Shown: in pieces, positions 1 to 8,263 of the stretch
Layout of the letters: every line of letters starts with the position of its first letter
Position numbering within the stretch: position 1 is the stretch's first letter
Assembly (NCBI RefSeq): GCF_001513955.1
Contig: NZ_KQ948153.1
Location: 286,575-350,574 of the forward strand
Source of the DNA: Streptomyces pseudovenezuelae
GTDB lineage: Bacteria > Actinomycetota > Actinomycetes > Streptomycetales > Streptomycetaceae
Direction of reading: 5' to 3'
Length of the DNA: 64,000 bases
Made by a program: the position numbers and the translations under genes
Notes under the pieces: generated by a model
Databases searched by the model: none
The model's input: the letters and a program-made list of their open reading frames with translations, nothing else
What the model was told of the DNA's origin: nothing

Positions 1-390
1 CCCTCAGGGCCCTGCCTGGAGCCCCTGACCGAGGCTCTGCGCGGAGCACTCGTCCAAGGCCTCGCCCGGAGCCCCGTCCAAGACCCACCAGAGCCTCTGC
101 CCACGGCCCCGGCGCTGTGCGCGGATCGCCTGTCCAAGGCCTCGCCCGCAGTGCCTGCCTCAGGCTCGGTCCAGAGCCCTCGCTCAGGGTCCTGCCCGGA
201 GTGCCCGACCGACGCCCTGCGCGGATCGCTTGTCCAGGGCCTCGCCCGGAGCCCGTCCAAGGCCCTGCCCGGAGCCTCTGCCCAAGACCCACACGCAACC
301 TCTGCCCACGGCCCCACCCGGGCTCACCCTTGCCCTCCCCGGGCTCACCGCCCACCTCGGGCACACCCCTGCCGCCCCGGCCCCCCGGTG
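1..390. repeat. degenerate GC-rich intergenic repeat block (runs off the left edge)
   Basis: No convincing gene lies here. The stretch is built from imperfect copies of a motif combining a CTGCGCGGAnC core with GTCCAAGGCCTCGCCCGGAG. Matching phases start near 36, 116 and 216, and a second series (CCTGCCYGGAG...GACCGA) starts near 11 and 191. Overlapping open frames occur on both strands, but none has a ribosome site or a plausible protein composition. The block lies downstream of the symporter stop codon and resembles in style, not sequence, the blocks at 38.3-38.9 kb and 42.1-42.75 kb. Confidence 0.6.
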
Positions 391-1998
391 TCACCCCCTC
401 CGCACCGCGCCCGCCAGGATCCAGCCCTCCACGGCCTCGTACTGCTTGCGCTGTTCCTCGGATCGGCGGCGGCCCGAGGCGATCGTTCCGAGCCATCCGA
501 AGAGGAAGCCCGCCGGGATGGACACCAGGCCGGTCGTGGTGAACGGCAGCCAGTTGAAGTCGGCCTCGGGGAAGGCGGACACGGGTGACCCGGAGACGAG
601 GTTCGTGCCCGGCATCAGCGCCAGCACCGTGAGCGTGCCGCCGAGCAGCGTGCAGAGCAGGCCCGTGCGGGTGTAGCGCCGCCAGAACAGGGTGTAGACG
701 AGCGCAGGGGCCAGCGCGGACGCGCCGACGCAGAAGGACAGGATGACCAGCGGCTGAAGGCTGCGGTGCTGGATGAGCGTCGCGAGGAAGATCGTGGGGA
801 CGCCTACCGCCAGCGCGGACACCCGGGCCAGCAGGATCTCGCGCTGCGGCGGCATCGAGCGGGCCCGTGCCGCGAACACGTCGTGGGCGAGGGAGTTGGC
901 GCAGGCGAGGATCATGCCGGCGACGGAGGCGAGCAGGGTGAGGAAGAGCGCGGTGGTGACCGTCGTGAACAGAAACGTCTCACCGGTCGACACATCAGGT
1001 CCGAACACCGCCCGGGAGCCCAGCAGATACGCCGTGTTGCCCTGCGGATCCGCCTCCGCGATCACCGTCCGCCCGATCATCGCCGTCGCGCCGACCCCGA
1101 CGACCGTGATGACCAGGACGAACACGGCGACCGCCGAGACCGCCCAGGACATCGAACGCCGTACCTGGCGGGCGCTGGACGCGGTGTACATGCGCATCGT
1201 GACGTGCGGCAGACACGCCCCGCCGATGACGACCGCGAGCTGAGAGGTGATCATGTCGACGCGCGGATACGGCCCGCCCGCGAACTCCAGCCCGGACTGC
1301 AGGAAGGAGTTCCCCACCCCGCTCTGCCGGGCCGCCGTGTCGAAGAGGGCTGCGGGGTTCCAGTCGAAGCGGTTCATGACCAGTACGGCGACCACTGCGC
1401 CCGATCCCAGGAGCATGACGATCTTCAGGATCTGGATGAGGGCGGTGCCCTTCATGCCGCCGATGGCCGCGTAGCTGATCATCAGGATGCCCAGGCCGAT
1501 GATGAACCCGGTCTTCAGGGAGTCGCCGGTGAACCCCAGGATGAACGCCAGCAGTTGGCCGGCGCCGGCGAGCTGCACCAGCATCAGCGGCAGCAGCGCG
1601 GCGAGGGTGACCAGGCACGCGGCGACGCGTACCGCACGTCCCGGCATCCGGCGCGCGAGCGCGTCCCCCATGGTGAACCGGCCCGCGTTGCGCAGGGGTT
1701 CGGCCAGCAGGAACATCAGCAGCATCAACGACAGGGCCGTGCTGAGCGCGAGGACGATGCCGTCGTAGCCGCACAGGGCGATCACCCCGCCCGTGCCGAG
1801 CACGGTCGCGGCGGAGATGTAGTCGCCCGCGATGGCGAGGCCGTTGCGCATGGCGGACAAGGAGCTGTAGCCGGTGTAGAACTCGTCGAGGTCGTCGCCG
1901 TCCGGGCCGGTCATCACGCACAGCAGGAGGGTGATGGTGGCGACGGCGGAGAACGCCACCAGGCTCATCGCCTGCGCGGAGTCGCTGAAGCCGGTCAT
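391..1998 (-). CDS. sodium/solute symporter, cation acetate symporter (ActP/MctC-like)
   Basis: A 535 aa polytopic membrane protein of the SSS (SLC5) family, predicted to import acetate or another short monocarboxylate with Na+ or H+. The N-terminal half has the family hallmarks: a YTGYSSLSAMRNGLAIAGDY segment near residues 42-61, GTGGVIALCGYDG at about 69-81, then many hydrophobic helices. The length is normal for the acetate symporter branch. The start codon overlaps the stop of the upstream DUF485 gene in an ATGA arrangement (1995-1998), the classic partner order for actP, so the two are translationally coupled. The basic C-terminal tail follows the last helix. The exact substrate is inferred from family and partner only. 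Confidence 0.9.
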   Translation of the reverse strand: MTGFSDSAQAMSLVAFSAVATITLLLCVMTGPDGDDLDEFYTGYSSLSAMRNGLAIAGDYISAATVLGTGGVIALCGYDGIVLALSTALSLMLLMFLLAEPLRNAGRFTMGDALARRMPGRAVRVAACLVTLAALLPLMLVQLAGAGQLLAFILGFTGDSLKTGFIIGLGILMISYAAIGGMKGTALIQILKIVMLLGSGAVVAVLVMNRFDWNPAALFDTAARQSGVGNSFLQSGLEFAGGPYPRVDMITSQLAVVIGGACLPHVTMRMYTASSARQVRRSMSWAVSAVAVFVLVITVVGVGATAMIGRTVIAEADPQGNTAYLLGSRAVFGPDVSTGETFLFTTVTTALFLTLLASVAGMILACANSLAHDVFAARARSMPPQREILLARVSALAVGVPTIFLATLIQHRSLQPLVILSFCVGASALAPALVYTLFWRRYTRTGLLCTLLGGTLTVLALMPGTNLVSGSPVSAFPEADFNWLPFTTTGLVSIPAGFLFGWLGTIASGRRRSEEQRKQYEAVEGWILAGAVRRG

Positions 1999-2399
1999 CG
2001 CGCGGCCGCCTCTCGCCTGGCGTCCACCTCGGACTGCTTGCGGATGCGGTCCGCGAGCGGGTCGACGTAGCGGCGCGCGGTGTGCTCGTACACGGCGATC
2101 GCCAGCCAGGTGACGGGCAGTTGGAGCAGGGCGAGGACCAGTCCGGTGGGCAGTCCCTCGGTGAGGCTGCTCGCCATGAAGGACGGCGCGTACGCGGACA
2201 GGACGAGGAAGAACGTGAAGTAGCCGAGCGCGGTGAGCGTGGCGGTGCGCCGCTGCCAGCGGTAGGCGCTGCGCAGGATCCGCAGGTCGCTGTGGTGGCC
2301 GAGCGGGGAGCGGTGGCGCGCGGGGTGCGGGGGCGCGGGCGGTGGGGCGGGGGGCTGCCAGGGGTAGGTGGGGTACGGCTGTGACGGGTCGTAAGACAT
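1995..2399 (-). CDS. DUF485 family membrane protein
   Basis: A 134 aa protein with a proline-rich cytoplasmic N-terminus (about residues 1-30), a DUF485-like core with two hydrophobic segments (TLTALGYFTFFLVLSAYAPSF near 53-73 and GLVLALLQLPVTWLAIAVYEH near 85-105), and a charged C-terminus. DUF485 proteins are almost always encoded directly before an acetate-type SSS symporter and are thought to support it. Here the gene overlaps the symporter start by 4 bp. The promoter should lie in 2400-2651, where the sequence turns less GC-rich near 2500-2580. Confidence 0.88.
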   Translation of the reverse strand: MSYDPSQPYPTYPWQPPAPPPAPPHPARHRSPLGHHSDLRILRSAYRWQRRTATLTALGYFTFFLVLSAYAPSFMASSLTEGLPTGLVLALLQLPVTWLAIAVYEHTARRYVDPLADRIRKQSEVDARREAAAR

Positions 2400-2651
2400 C
2401 CCGTGCTCCTTGCGTGGCTCGGGCCCGGCGCGGCGGACCGCAGGGAGTTCTGGGGGGTGGAGGGGGGAGCGGAGCCCCGCACGTTACTCGCCGGTTCGGA
2501 ATTGCACAGCCCTTTCGACAAACTGATTGGTCGGTATGCGCTTACTTCGCTGACCTGCGGTGTTACCCCGGTTAACTCAGACTTTTGGACGCGCCGGAGT
2601 GTGCTCGGACCCTCACTCGGGGTGCCCGGGGGCGCCGGCCGGGCGGCCCGG

Positions 2652-4160
2652 TCACTGCTCCTTGAGCACCGGGAAGCGCCGGGGCGCCAGCACCAGCAGC
2701 ACCGCGAACGCCAGGGCCGCCGCGCAGCCCGCGCCCACGTACACCGCGTGCACCGCGTCCGCGATGGCCGCGCGGGTCGCCTCCGGGGCCGTGCCGGCGT
2801 CCAGGGCGCGCGTGACGGAGTCCAGATCGCCCGCGCCGCCCAGCCGGCTCGCCAGTACTCCGTTCGCGACCGCGCCGAAGACCGCCGCGCCCACCGTCTG
2901 GCCGGTCTGGCGGCAGAACAGGACGGAGGCCGTCGTCGTGCCGCGTTCCGCCCAGCCCACCGTCGACTGGACTCCGACGATCAGGGGGAGCTGGAACAGG
3001 CCCAGCGCGCCGCCCAGGAGCAGCATCAGCAGGGTCGGCTGCCAGGCCGCGCCCGGGTAGGGGAGGAAGGGGAAGGCGAACAGGACCAGGGTGGCCGTAC
3101 CGATGCCCAGCATCGCGGTGTTGCGGAAGCCGATGCGCCGGTACACGTGCTGGCTCAGCGCCGCCGACACCGGCCAGGTGAGCGTCCATACGGACAGCAC
3201 GAATCCGGCGGTGACCGGGGCGAGGCCGAGCACCGACTGGGCGTACGTCGGCAGGAAGACCGTGGGGGCGACCATGAGGAGTCCCAGGGCGCCGAGGGCC
3301 AGGTTCACCGCGGCGATCGTGCGGCGGCGCCAGACCCAGCCGGGGATGATCGGCTCGGCCGCCCGGCGTTCGATCAGGACCACGGCGGCCACCAGGGCGA
3401 GTCCCGCGCCGAACAGGCCCAGTGACGGCCACGACAGCCACGGCCACGCCACCCCGCCCTGCACGAGCGCGGTCAGCAGCACGCCCCCGCACGCGAACAC
3501 CGCGAGCGCGCCCGCCCAGTCGACACGCGTACGCGTGGCCGTCGTGTCGCGGGCCGAGCGCTGCGGCTCGTGCAGATGACGGACGATCAGCCACAGCGCC
3601 ACCGCGCCGATCGGCAGATTGACCAGGAAGATCCACCGCCAGTCCGCGTACGCCGCGAGCACCCCGCCGATGCCCGGACCCGCGACCGCCGCCACCGCCC
3701 ACACGGTGGACAGTTTGGCCTGGATCTTCGGGCGTTCCTCCAGCGGGTACAGGTCGGCGGCGAGCGTCTGGACCGTGCCCTGCAGGGCGCCGCCGCCGAG
3801 CCCCTGGACGATCCGGAACGCGATCAGCGCCCCCATGTTCCACGCCACCGCGCACAGCAGCGAGCCGAGCAGGAACACCGCCGCGCCCGCGATCAGCACC
3901 GGCTTGCGCCCGAAGGTGTCGGACAGCTTGCCGTACACCGGCAAGGTCACGGTCACGGCCAGCAGATAGCCGGAGAACAGCCAGGAGAAGACGGAGAAGC
4001 CGCCCAGGTCGCCGACGATCTGCGGGACCGCCGTGGAGACGATGGTGGAGTCCAGGGCCGCGAGCGCCATCGCGAGCATCAGGGCCGCCACGACCGCCCC
4101 GCGCCGGTTCGCCGACACGTGCTGCGCGGACTCCCGAACCGACGGCCTGGTGTCGTCCAC
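2652..4160 (-). CDS. MFS transporter, DHA2 (EmrB/QacA) drug:H+ antiporter family
   Basis: A 502 aa major facilitator with about 14 hydrophobic helices. Helix 1 carries the DHA2 signature LAALDSTIVSTAVPQI, followed by GKLSDTFGRKPVLI (motif A) and, in the middle, GGVLAAYADWRWIFLVNLP, a hallmark of EmrB-type exporters. It is predicted to expel drugs or metabolites using the proton gradient. I chose the GTG at 4160 because it follows a strong AGGGGGAAGGA site. The in-frame ATG at 4181 (seven residues longer) has no good site before it. No TetR or MarR regulator adjoins it. It is divergent from the ABC operon across 415 bp. Confidence 0.88.
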   Translation of the reverse strand: MDDTRPSVRESAQHVSANRRGAVVAALMLAMALAALDSTIVSTAVPQIVGDLGGFSVFSWLFSGYLLAVTVTLPVYGKLSDTFGRKPVLIAGAAVFLLGSLLCAVAWNMGALIAFRIVQGLGGGALQGTVQTLAADLYPLEERPKIQAKLSTVWAVAAVAGPGIGGVLAAYADWRWIFLVNLPIGAVALWLIVRHLHEPQRSARDTTATRTRVDWAGALAVFACGGVLLTALVQGGVAWPWLSWPSLGLFGAGLALVAAVVLIERRAAEPIIPGWVWRRRTIAAVNLALGALGLLMVAPTVFLPTYAQSVLGLAPVTAGFVLSVWTLTWPVSAALSQHVYRRIGFRNTAMLGIGTATLVLFAFPFLPYPGAAWQPTLLMLLLGGALGLFQLPLIVGVQSTVGWAERGTTTASVLFCRQTGQTVGAAVFGAVANGVLASRLGGAGDLDSVTRALDAGTAPEATRAAIADAVHAVYVGAGCAAALAFAVLLVLAPRRFPVLKEQ

Positions 4161-4596
4161 GCGGATTCCTTCCCCCTGCATCTATCTGCCGGCGACCACT
4201 CTCCCACTCGCCCCTCATGGGGCGGCAGGGTGCGGTCCCGGTGGTTCGCCGGTGGGCAGGAGGGTGGAGCCGACCCCTAGATCGCCTCCACCCGGCGGTG
4301 GACTGCCCCTAGGGGTACCTCCGCACTACGGCTGGGGGAGGGTTCGTACCGCCGGAGGAGGAGAAGGGCCAGGGGCCCTCCTTAACCTGGCTTTACGCCG
4401 CTGGGGAGCGGTGGGGGAGGGGCGGCCGGATCGACGGGGGTGGGGTTTTCCCCCGTAGAAGAGGGTGCTGAGCACCAGCGCGCCGGACCGTCCCGCGGCA
4501 CCAGACTGAACGCCGTACCCAGCACACGCACCAGGCACTTACCGAACGCCGGGCGGTCCCGGCGGCTCACTGACTGACCGATATAGGAGACATACC
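4161..4596. other. divergent intergenic region between MFS gene and ABC operon
   Basis: No gene is supported here. The region must hold promoters for both flanking genes. The visible structure is a small hairpin at 4287-4302 (TCCACC-cggc-GGTGGA), several runs of C and G such as CCCCTAGGGG near 4307-4316, and a strong AGGAG ribosome site just before the ABC start. I saw no convincing -35/-10 pair and no regulator-type palindrome that I could assign. Confidence 0.5.
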
Positions 4597-5385
4597 GTGA
4601 CATCGGCTGTGACCATCACCAGGCACGGGGGCACTGGAGGGCGTACGGCCGTTGCCGCGCGAGCGCGGCAGGTCGTCAAGGCGTACGGGTCCGGGGAGAC
4701 CCGGGTCGTCGCCCTCGACCATGTGGACGTGGACATCGCTCGCGGACAGTTCACCGCGATCATGGGCCCCTCGGGGTCCGGCAAGTCCACCCTCATGCAC
4801 TGCCTCGCCGGACTGGACACCGTGACCAGCGGTCAGATCTACCTCGACGACACCGAGATCACCGGCCTGAAGGACAAGAAGCTCACGCAGCTGCGGCGCG
4901 ACCGGGTCGGGTTCATCTTCCAGGCGTTCAACCTGCTTCCGACGCTCAACGCGCTCGAGAACATCACGCTGCCGATGGACATCGCCGGACGTAAGCCCGA
5001 CAAGCAGTGGCTCGCGCGGGTGGTGGACACCGTGGGACTTTCCGACCGGCTCCGGCACCGGCCCACCCAGCTCTCCGGCGGACAGCAGCAGCGGGTCGCC
5101 GTGGCCCGCGCCCTGGCCGCCCGGCCCGAGATCATCTTCGGTGACGAGCCGACCGGAAACCTCGACTCGCGCGCGGGTGCCGAGGTGCTGGGCTTCCTGC
5201 GCCGTTCCGTCGACGAGCTCGGGCAGACCATCGTCATGGTCACGCACGACCCGGTGGCCGCCTCGTACGCGGACCGCGTGCTGTACCTCGCCGACGGCCG
5301 GATCGTCGACGAGATGTACAAGCCGACCGCGGAGGCCGTCCTGGACCGCATGAAGGACTTCGACGCCCGGGGGCGCACGTCATGA
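4597..5385 (+). CDS. ABC transporter ATP-binding protein, MacB/LolD family
   Basis: A 262 aa ATPase of the LolD/MacB/FtsE group. Walker A is GPSGSGKST at residues 57-65, the signature LSGGQQQ starts at residue 159, Walker B ends in D183-E184 and the switch histidine is H217. FIFQAFNLLPTLNALENITLP is characteristic of the MacB/LolD branch. The GTG start follows an AGGAG site. The stop overlaps the permease start (ATGA, 5382-5385). Such pairs in actinobacteria work as mechanotransmission-type or peptide/antibiotic exporters; the cargo is unknown. It is strongly similar along its whole length to the ATPase at 36459-37229, including the C-terminal end of the chain, so the two are paralogues. Confidence 0.92.
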   Translation: MTSAVTITRHGGTGGRTAVAARARQVVKAYGSGETRVVALDHVDVDIARGQFTAIMGPSGSGKSTLMHCLAGLDTVTSGQIYLDDTEITGLKDKKLTQLRRDRVGFIFQAFNLLPTLNALENITLPMDIAGRKPDKQWLARVVDTVGLSDRLRHRPTQLSGGQQQRVAVARALAARPEIIFGDEPTGNLDSRAGAEVLGFLRRSVDELGQTIVMVTHDPVAASYADRVLYLADGRIVDEMYKPTAEAVLDRMKDFDARGRTS

Positions 5386-7961
5386 CCGTCATGAAGACCT
5401 CGATGCGCAACTTCTTCGCGCACAAGGGACGCATGGCCCTGTCGGCCGTCGCCGTCCTGCTGTCGGTCGCCTTCGTCTGCGGGACGCTGGTGTTCACGGA
5501 CACGATGTCCACCACCTTCGACAAGCTGTTCGCGGCGACCTCCTCGGACGTGACGGTGAGCGCCAAGGGCGCCTCCGACAGCGGCGAGACGACCTCCGAC
5601 AACGGCAGGCCGCCGGTCATGCCGGCCGCCGTGGTCGGCGAGGTGCGCAAGGCGCAGGGCGTGAAGACGGCGGAGGGGACCGTCTTCTCGACCTCGGTGA
5701 CCGTCGTGGACGCCGACAAGGACAGCCTCTCGCCGTCCGGCGGCGGCCCGACCATCGTCGGCAGCTGGAACGGCAACGACGCCCGCACCATGAAGGTGAC
5801 CTCCGGTGCGGCGCCGAAGAACTCCGGCCAGGTCATGGTCGACAAGGACACCGCCGACAAGCACCACCTCAAGCTCGGTGACGAGATCGGCGTGATCAGC
5901 GCGGTCGGCACGCACACCGCGAGGATCTCCGGGATCGCGGCCTTCCAGGTCACCAACCCCGGTGCCGCGATCTTCTACCTGGACACCAAGACGGCCCAGC
6001 AGACGCTGGTCGGCAGGACGGGCGTGTTCACGAACGTCAACGTCACCGCCGCCTCCGGGGTCACCGACGCGCAGCTGAAGAAGAACGTCGCGGCCGAGGT
6101 CGGCGGCGGCTACAAGGTGCAGACGGCCAAGGAGACCGCCGACGCCAACCAGAAGGACGTCGAGGGCTTCATGAACGTCATGAAGTACGCGATGCTCGGC
6201 TTCGCCGGGATCGCCTTCCTCGTCGGCATCTTCCTGATCATCAACACCTTCTCGATGCTGGTCGCGCAGCGGACGAGGGAGATCGGCCTGATGCGGGCCG
6301 TCGGCTCCTCGCGCGGACAGGTCAACCGGTCCGTGCTGGTCGAGGCGCTGCTCCTGGGCGTGTTCGGGTCGGTGCTGGGGGTCGGCGCGGGCGTCGGGCT
6401 CGCGGTCGGGCTGATGAAACTCATGGGCTCCCTGGGCATCCACCTGTCGACCAGCGACCTGACCATCGCCTGGACGACCCCCGTGGTCGGCCTGCTCCTC
6501 GGCGTGGTCGTCACCGTGCTCGCCGCCTGGCTGCCGGCCCGCCGCGCAGGCAAGGTCTCCCCGATGGCCGCCCTGCGCGACGCGGGCGCCCCGGCCGACG
6601 CCAGGGCGGGCCGCGTACGGGCCCTGCTGGGCACGGTGCTGACCGCCGGAGGCGGTTACGCGCTCTACCTTGCCTCCGCGGCCGACAAGGCCAAGGAGGG
6701 CTCGCTGTGGCTCGGCATCGGCGTGGTGCTCTCCCTGATCGGCTTCGTCGTCATCGGACCGCTGCTCGCCGGCGGGGTGGTGCGTGTCCTGGGCGCGCTC
6801 GTCCTCAGGATGTTCGGTCCGATCGGCCGCCTGGCCGAGCGCAACGCCCTGCGCAACCCGCGCCGTACCGGTGCCACGGGCGCCGCCCTGATGATCGGCC
6901 TCGCACTGGTGGCCTGTCTGGCGGTCGTCGGCTCGTCCATGGTCGCCTCGGCGACGGACGAGCTCGACAAGACGGTCGGCACGGACTTCATCATCCAGTC
7001 CGACAGCGGGCAGCTGGTCACCCCGGCCGCGGTGAAGGCCGTGAAGGACACGCCGGGCCTGGCGCACGTCACCGAGTACAAGACCGCGCAGGCCGACTAC
7101 ACGACCCCCGACGGCAAGACGCTCAAGGACACCGACATCACGGCGGCCGACCCGACGTACGCGACCGACCTGCGGACCAAGACGGTGGCGGGCGAACTCG
7201 CCGACGCCTACAAGCCCGACTCGATGTCCGTGCACGAGAAGTTCGCCAAGGCGCACGGCGTCCACCTGGGCTCGAAGATCAAGGTCGCCTTCAAGGACGG
7301 CGCGACCGCCGAGCTGACGGTCCGGGCGATCACCAGCAGTGACGTCGTCATCGACGCCGGCTCCAAGTACATCTCGATCGCCACGCTCGCGAAGTACGTG
7401 CCGGCCGACAAGATGCCCCTCGACCAGCTGGTCTTCGCCAACGCCAAGGACGGTCAGCAGGACGCCGCGTACACGTCCCTGAAGTCGGCGCTGCACGACT
7501 ACCCGCAGTACACCGTGCGCGACCAGACCGACTACAAGGAAGCCTTCAAGGACCAGATCGGCCAGCTCCTGAACATGATCTACGGCCTGCTGGCCCTCGC
7601 GATCATCGTCGCGATCCTGGGTGTCGTGAACACCCTGGCGCTCTCGGTGGTCGAGCGGACCCGGGAGATCGGCCTCATGAGGGCCATCGGCCTCTCGCGG
7701 CGCCAGCTGCGGCGGATGATCCGCATGGAGTCGGTGGTGATCGCCCTCTTCGGCGCACTGCTGGGGCTGGGCCTGGGCATGGGCTGGGGCGCGACCGCCC
7801 AGAAGCTCCTCGCCCTGCAGGGCCTGAAGGTCCTGGAGATCCCCTGGCCGACGATCATCGCGGTCTTCATCGGCTCGGCCTTCGTGGGCCTGTTCGCCGC
7901 CCTGATCCCGGCGTTCCGGGCGGGCCGGATGAACGTCCTGAACGCGATCGCCACCGAATAG
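5382..7961 (+). CDS. ABC transporter permease, FtsX/MacB-type with duplicated core
   Basis: An 859 aa membrane protein. It has an N-terminal helix (about 16-37), a large extracellular MacB-like periplasmic-type domain, an FtsX core of three helices near 265-390 ending in ARRAGKVSPMAALRDAG, further helices near 415-450, a second extracellular domain, and a second FtsX core near 725-850 ending in FRAGRMNVLNAIATE. Both cores contain the coupling motif TREIGLMRA(V/I)G. This double arrangement is typical of actinobacterial 8-10 TM MacB-like permeases. It is coupled to the preceding ATPase by a 4 bp overlap and followed by a very stable terminator. Paralogue: 33931-36459. Confidence 0.92.
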   Translation: MTVMKTSMRNFFAHKGRMALSAVAVLLSVAFVCGTLVFTDTMSTTFDKLFAATSSDVTVSAKGASDSGETTSDNGRPPVMPAAVVGEVRKAQGVKTAEGTVFSTSVTVVDADKDSLSPSGGGPTIVGSWNGNDARTMKVTSGAAPKNSGQVMVDKDTADKHHLKLGDEIGVISAVGTHTARISGIAAFQVTNPGAAIFYLDTKTAQQTLVGRTGVFTNVNVTAASGVTDAQLKKNVAAEVGGGYKVQTAKETADANQKDVEGFMNVMKYAMLGFAGIAFLVGIFLIINTFSMLVAQRTREIGLMRAVGSSRGQVNRSVLVEALLLGVFGSVLGVGAGVGLAVGLMKLMGSLGIHLSTSDLTIAWTTPVVGLLLGVVVTVLAAWLPARRAGKVSPMAALRDAGAPADARAGRVRALLGTVLTAGGGYALYLASAADKAKEGSLWLGIGVVLSLIGFVVIGPLLAGGVVRVLGALVLRMFGPIGRLAERNALRNPRRTGATGAALMIGLALVACLAVVGSSMVASATDELDKTVGTDFIIQSDSGQLVTPAAVKAVKDTPGLAHVTEYKTAQADYTTPDGKTLKDTDITAADPTYATDLRTKTVAGELADAYKPDSMSVHEKFAKAHGVHLGSKIKVAFKDGATAELTVRAITSSDVVIDAGSKYISIATLAKYVPADKMPLDQLVFANAKDGQQDAAYTSLKSALHDYPQYTVRDQTDYKEAFKDQIGQLLNMIYGLLALAIIVAILGVVNTLALSVVERTREIGLMRAIGLSRRQLRRMIRMESVVIALFGALLGLGLGMGWGATAQKLLALQGLKVLEIPWPTIIAVFIGSAFVGLFAALIPAFRAGRMNVLNAIATE

Positions 7962-7994
7962 CCGCCCCTGGGGACGGGGGAACGCGGGGGAACG

Positions 7995-8034
7995 CCCGGC
8001 GCCGAGAAGTCACGGGGGACTTCTCGGCGCCGGG
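7995..8034 (+). terminator. strong hairpin terminator after the ABC operon
   Basis: The sequence reads as a perfect 17 bp stem (7995-8011 pairing with 8018-8034) around a 6-base ACGGGG loop, 33 bp past the permease stop. There is no T-tract, as is usual in streptomycetes. Confidence 0.85.
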
Positions 8035-8041
8035 TTCTCGG

Positions 8042-8148
8042 CTGTCCACAGGTTCTCCGCTGTCCACGGGTTCGCGGCTGTCCACCGGGGTGTCCACGGG
8101 TTCTTCGCCGTCCACAGGGCACCCGCGGGTGAGGCGGGGTTGTCCACA
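8042..8148 (+). promoter_or_regulatory. cluster of six DnaA-box-like 9-mers
   Basis: Six same-strand copies of a NNGTCCACN 9-mer occur in 107 bp: CTGTCCACA 8042-8050, CTGTCCACG 8060-8068, CTGTCCACC 8078-8086, GTGTCCACG 8090-8098, CCGTCCACA 8108-8116 and TTGTCCACA 8140-8148. The last equals the preferred Streptomyces DnaA box. Starts are spaced 18, 18, 12, 18 and 32 bp. The cluster lies between a terminator and mfd, with no dnaA, dnaN or other origin genes near, so it is not oriC. It could titrate DnaA or control mfd. DnaA binding is inferred from the consensus only. Confidence 0.6.
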
Positions 8149-8263
8149 GGCTCCGGCGGCCGGGCCGACGCCGTCGTAGGCTGGAGACCCCCCGGCCCTT
8201 CGTTGTGTCGGGCCCTTCGCGTTGCCCACCCCCCAGAAATCCCCCGGACGAAAGCCGCCCAGA

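Noticed and set aside
8042..8148. Chromosomal origin oriC
   Set aside because: DnaA boxes are present but all on one strand and few; dnaA, dnaN, rpmH are absent, and no AT-rich unwinding region is visible.
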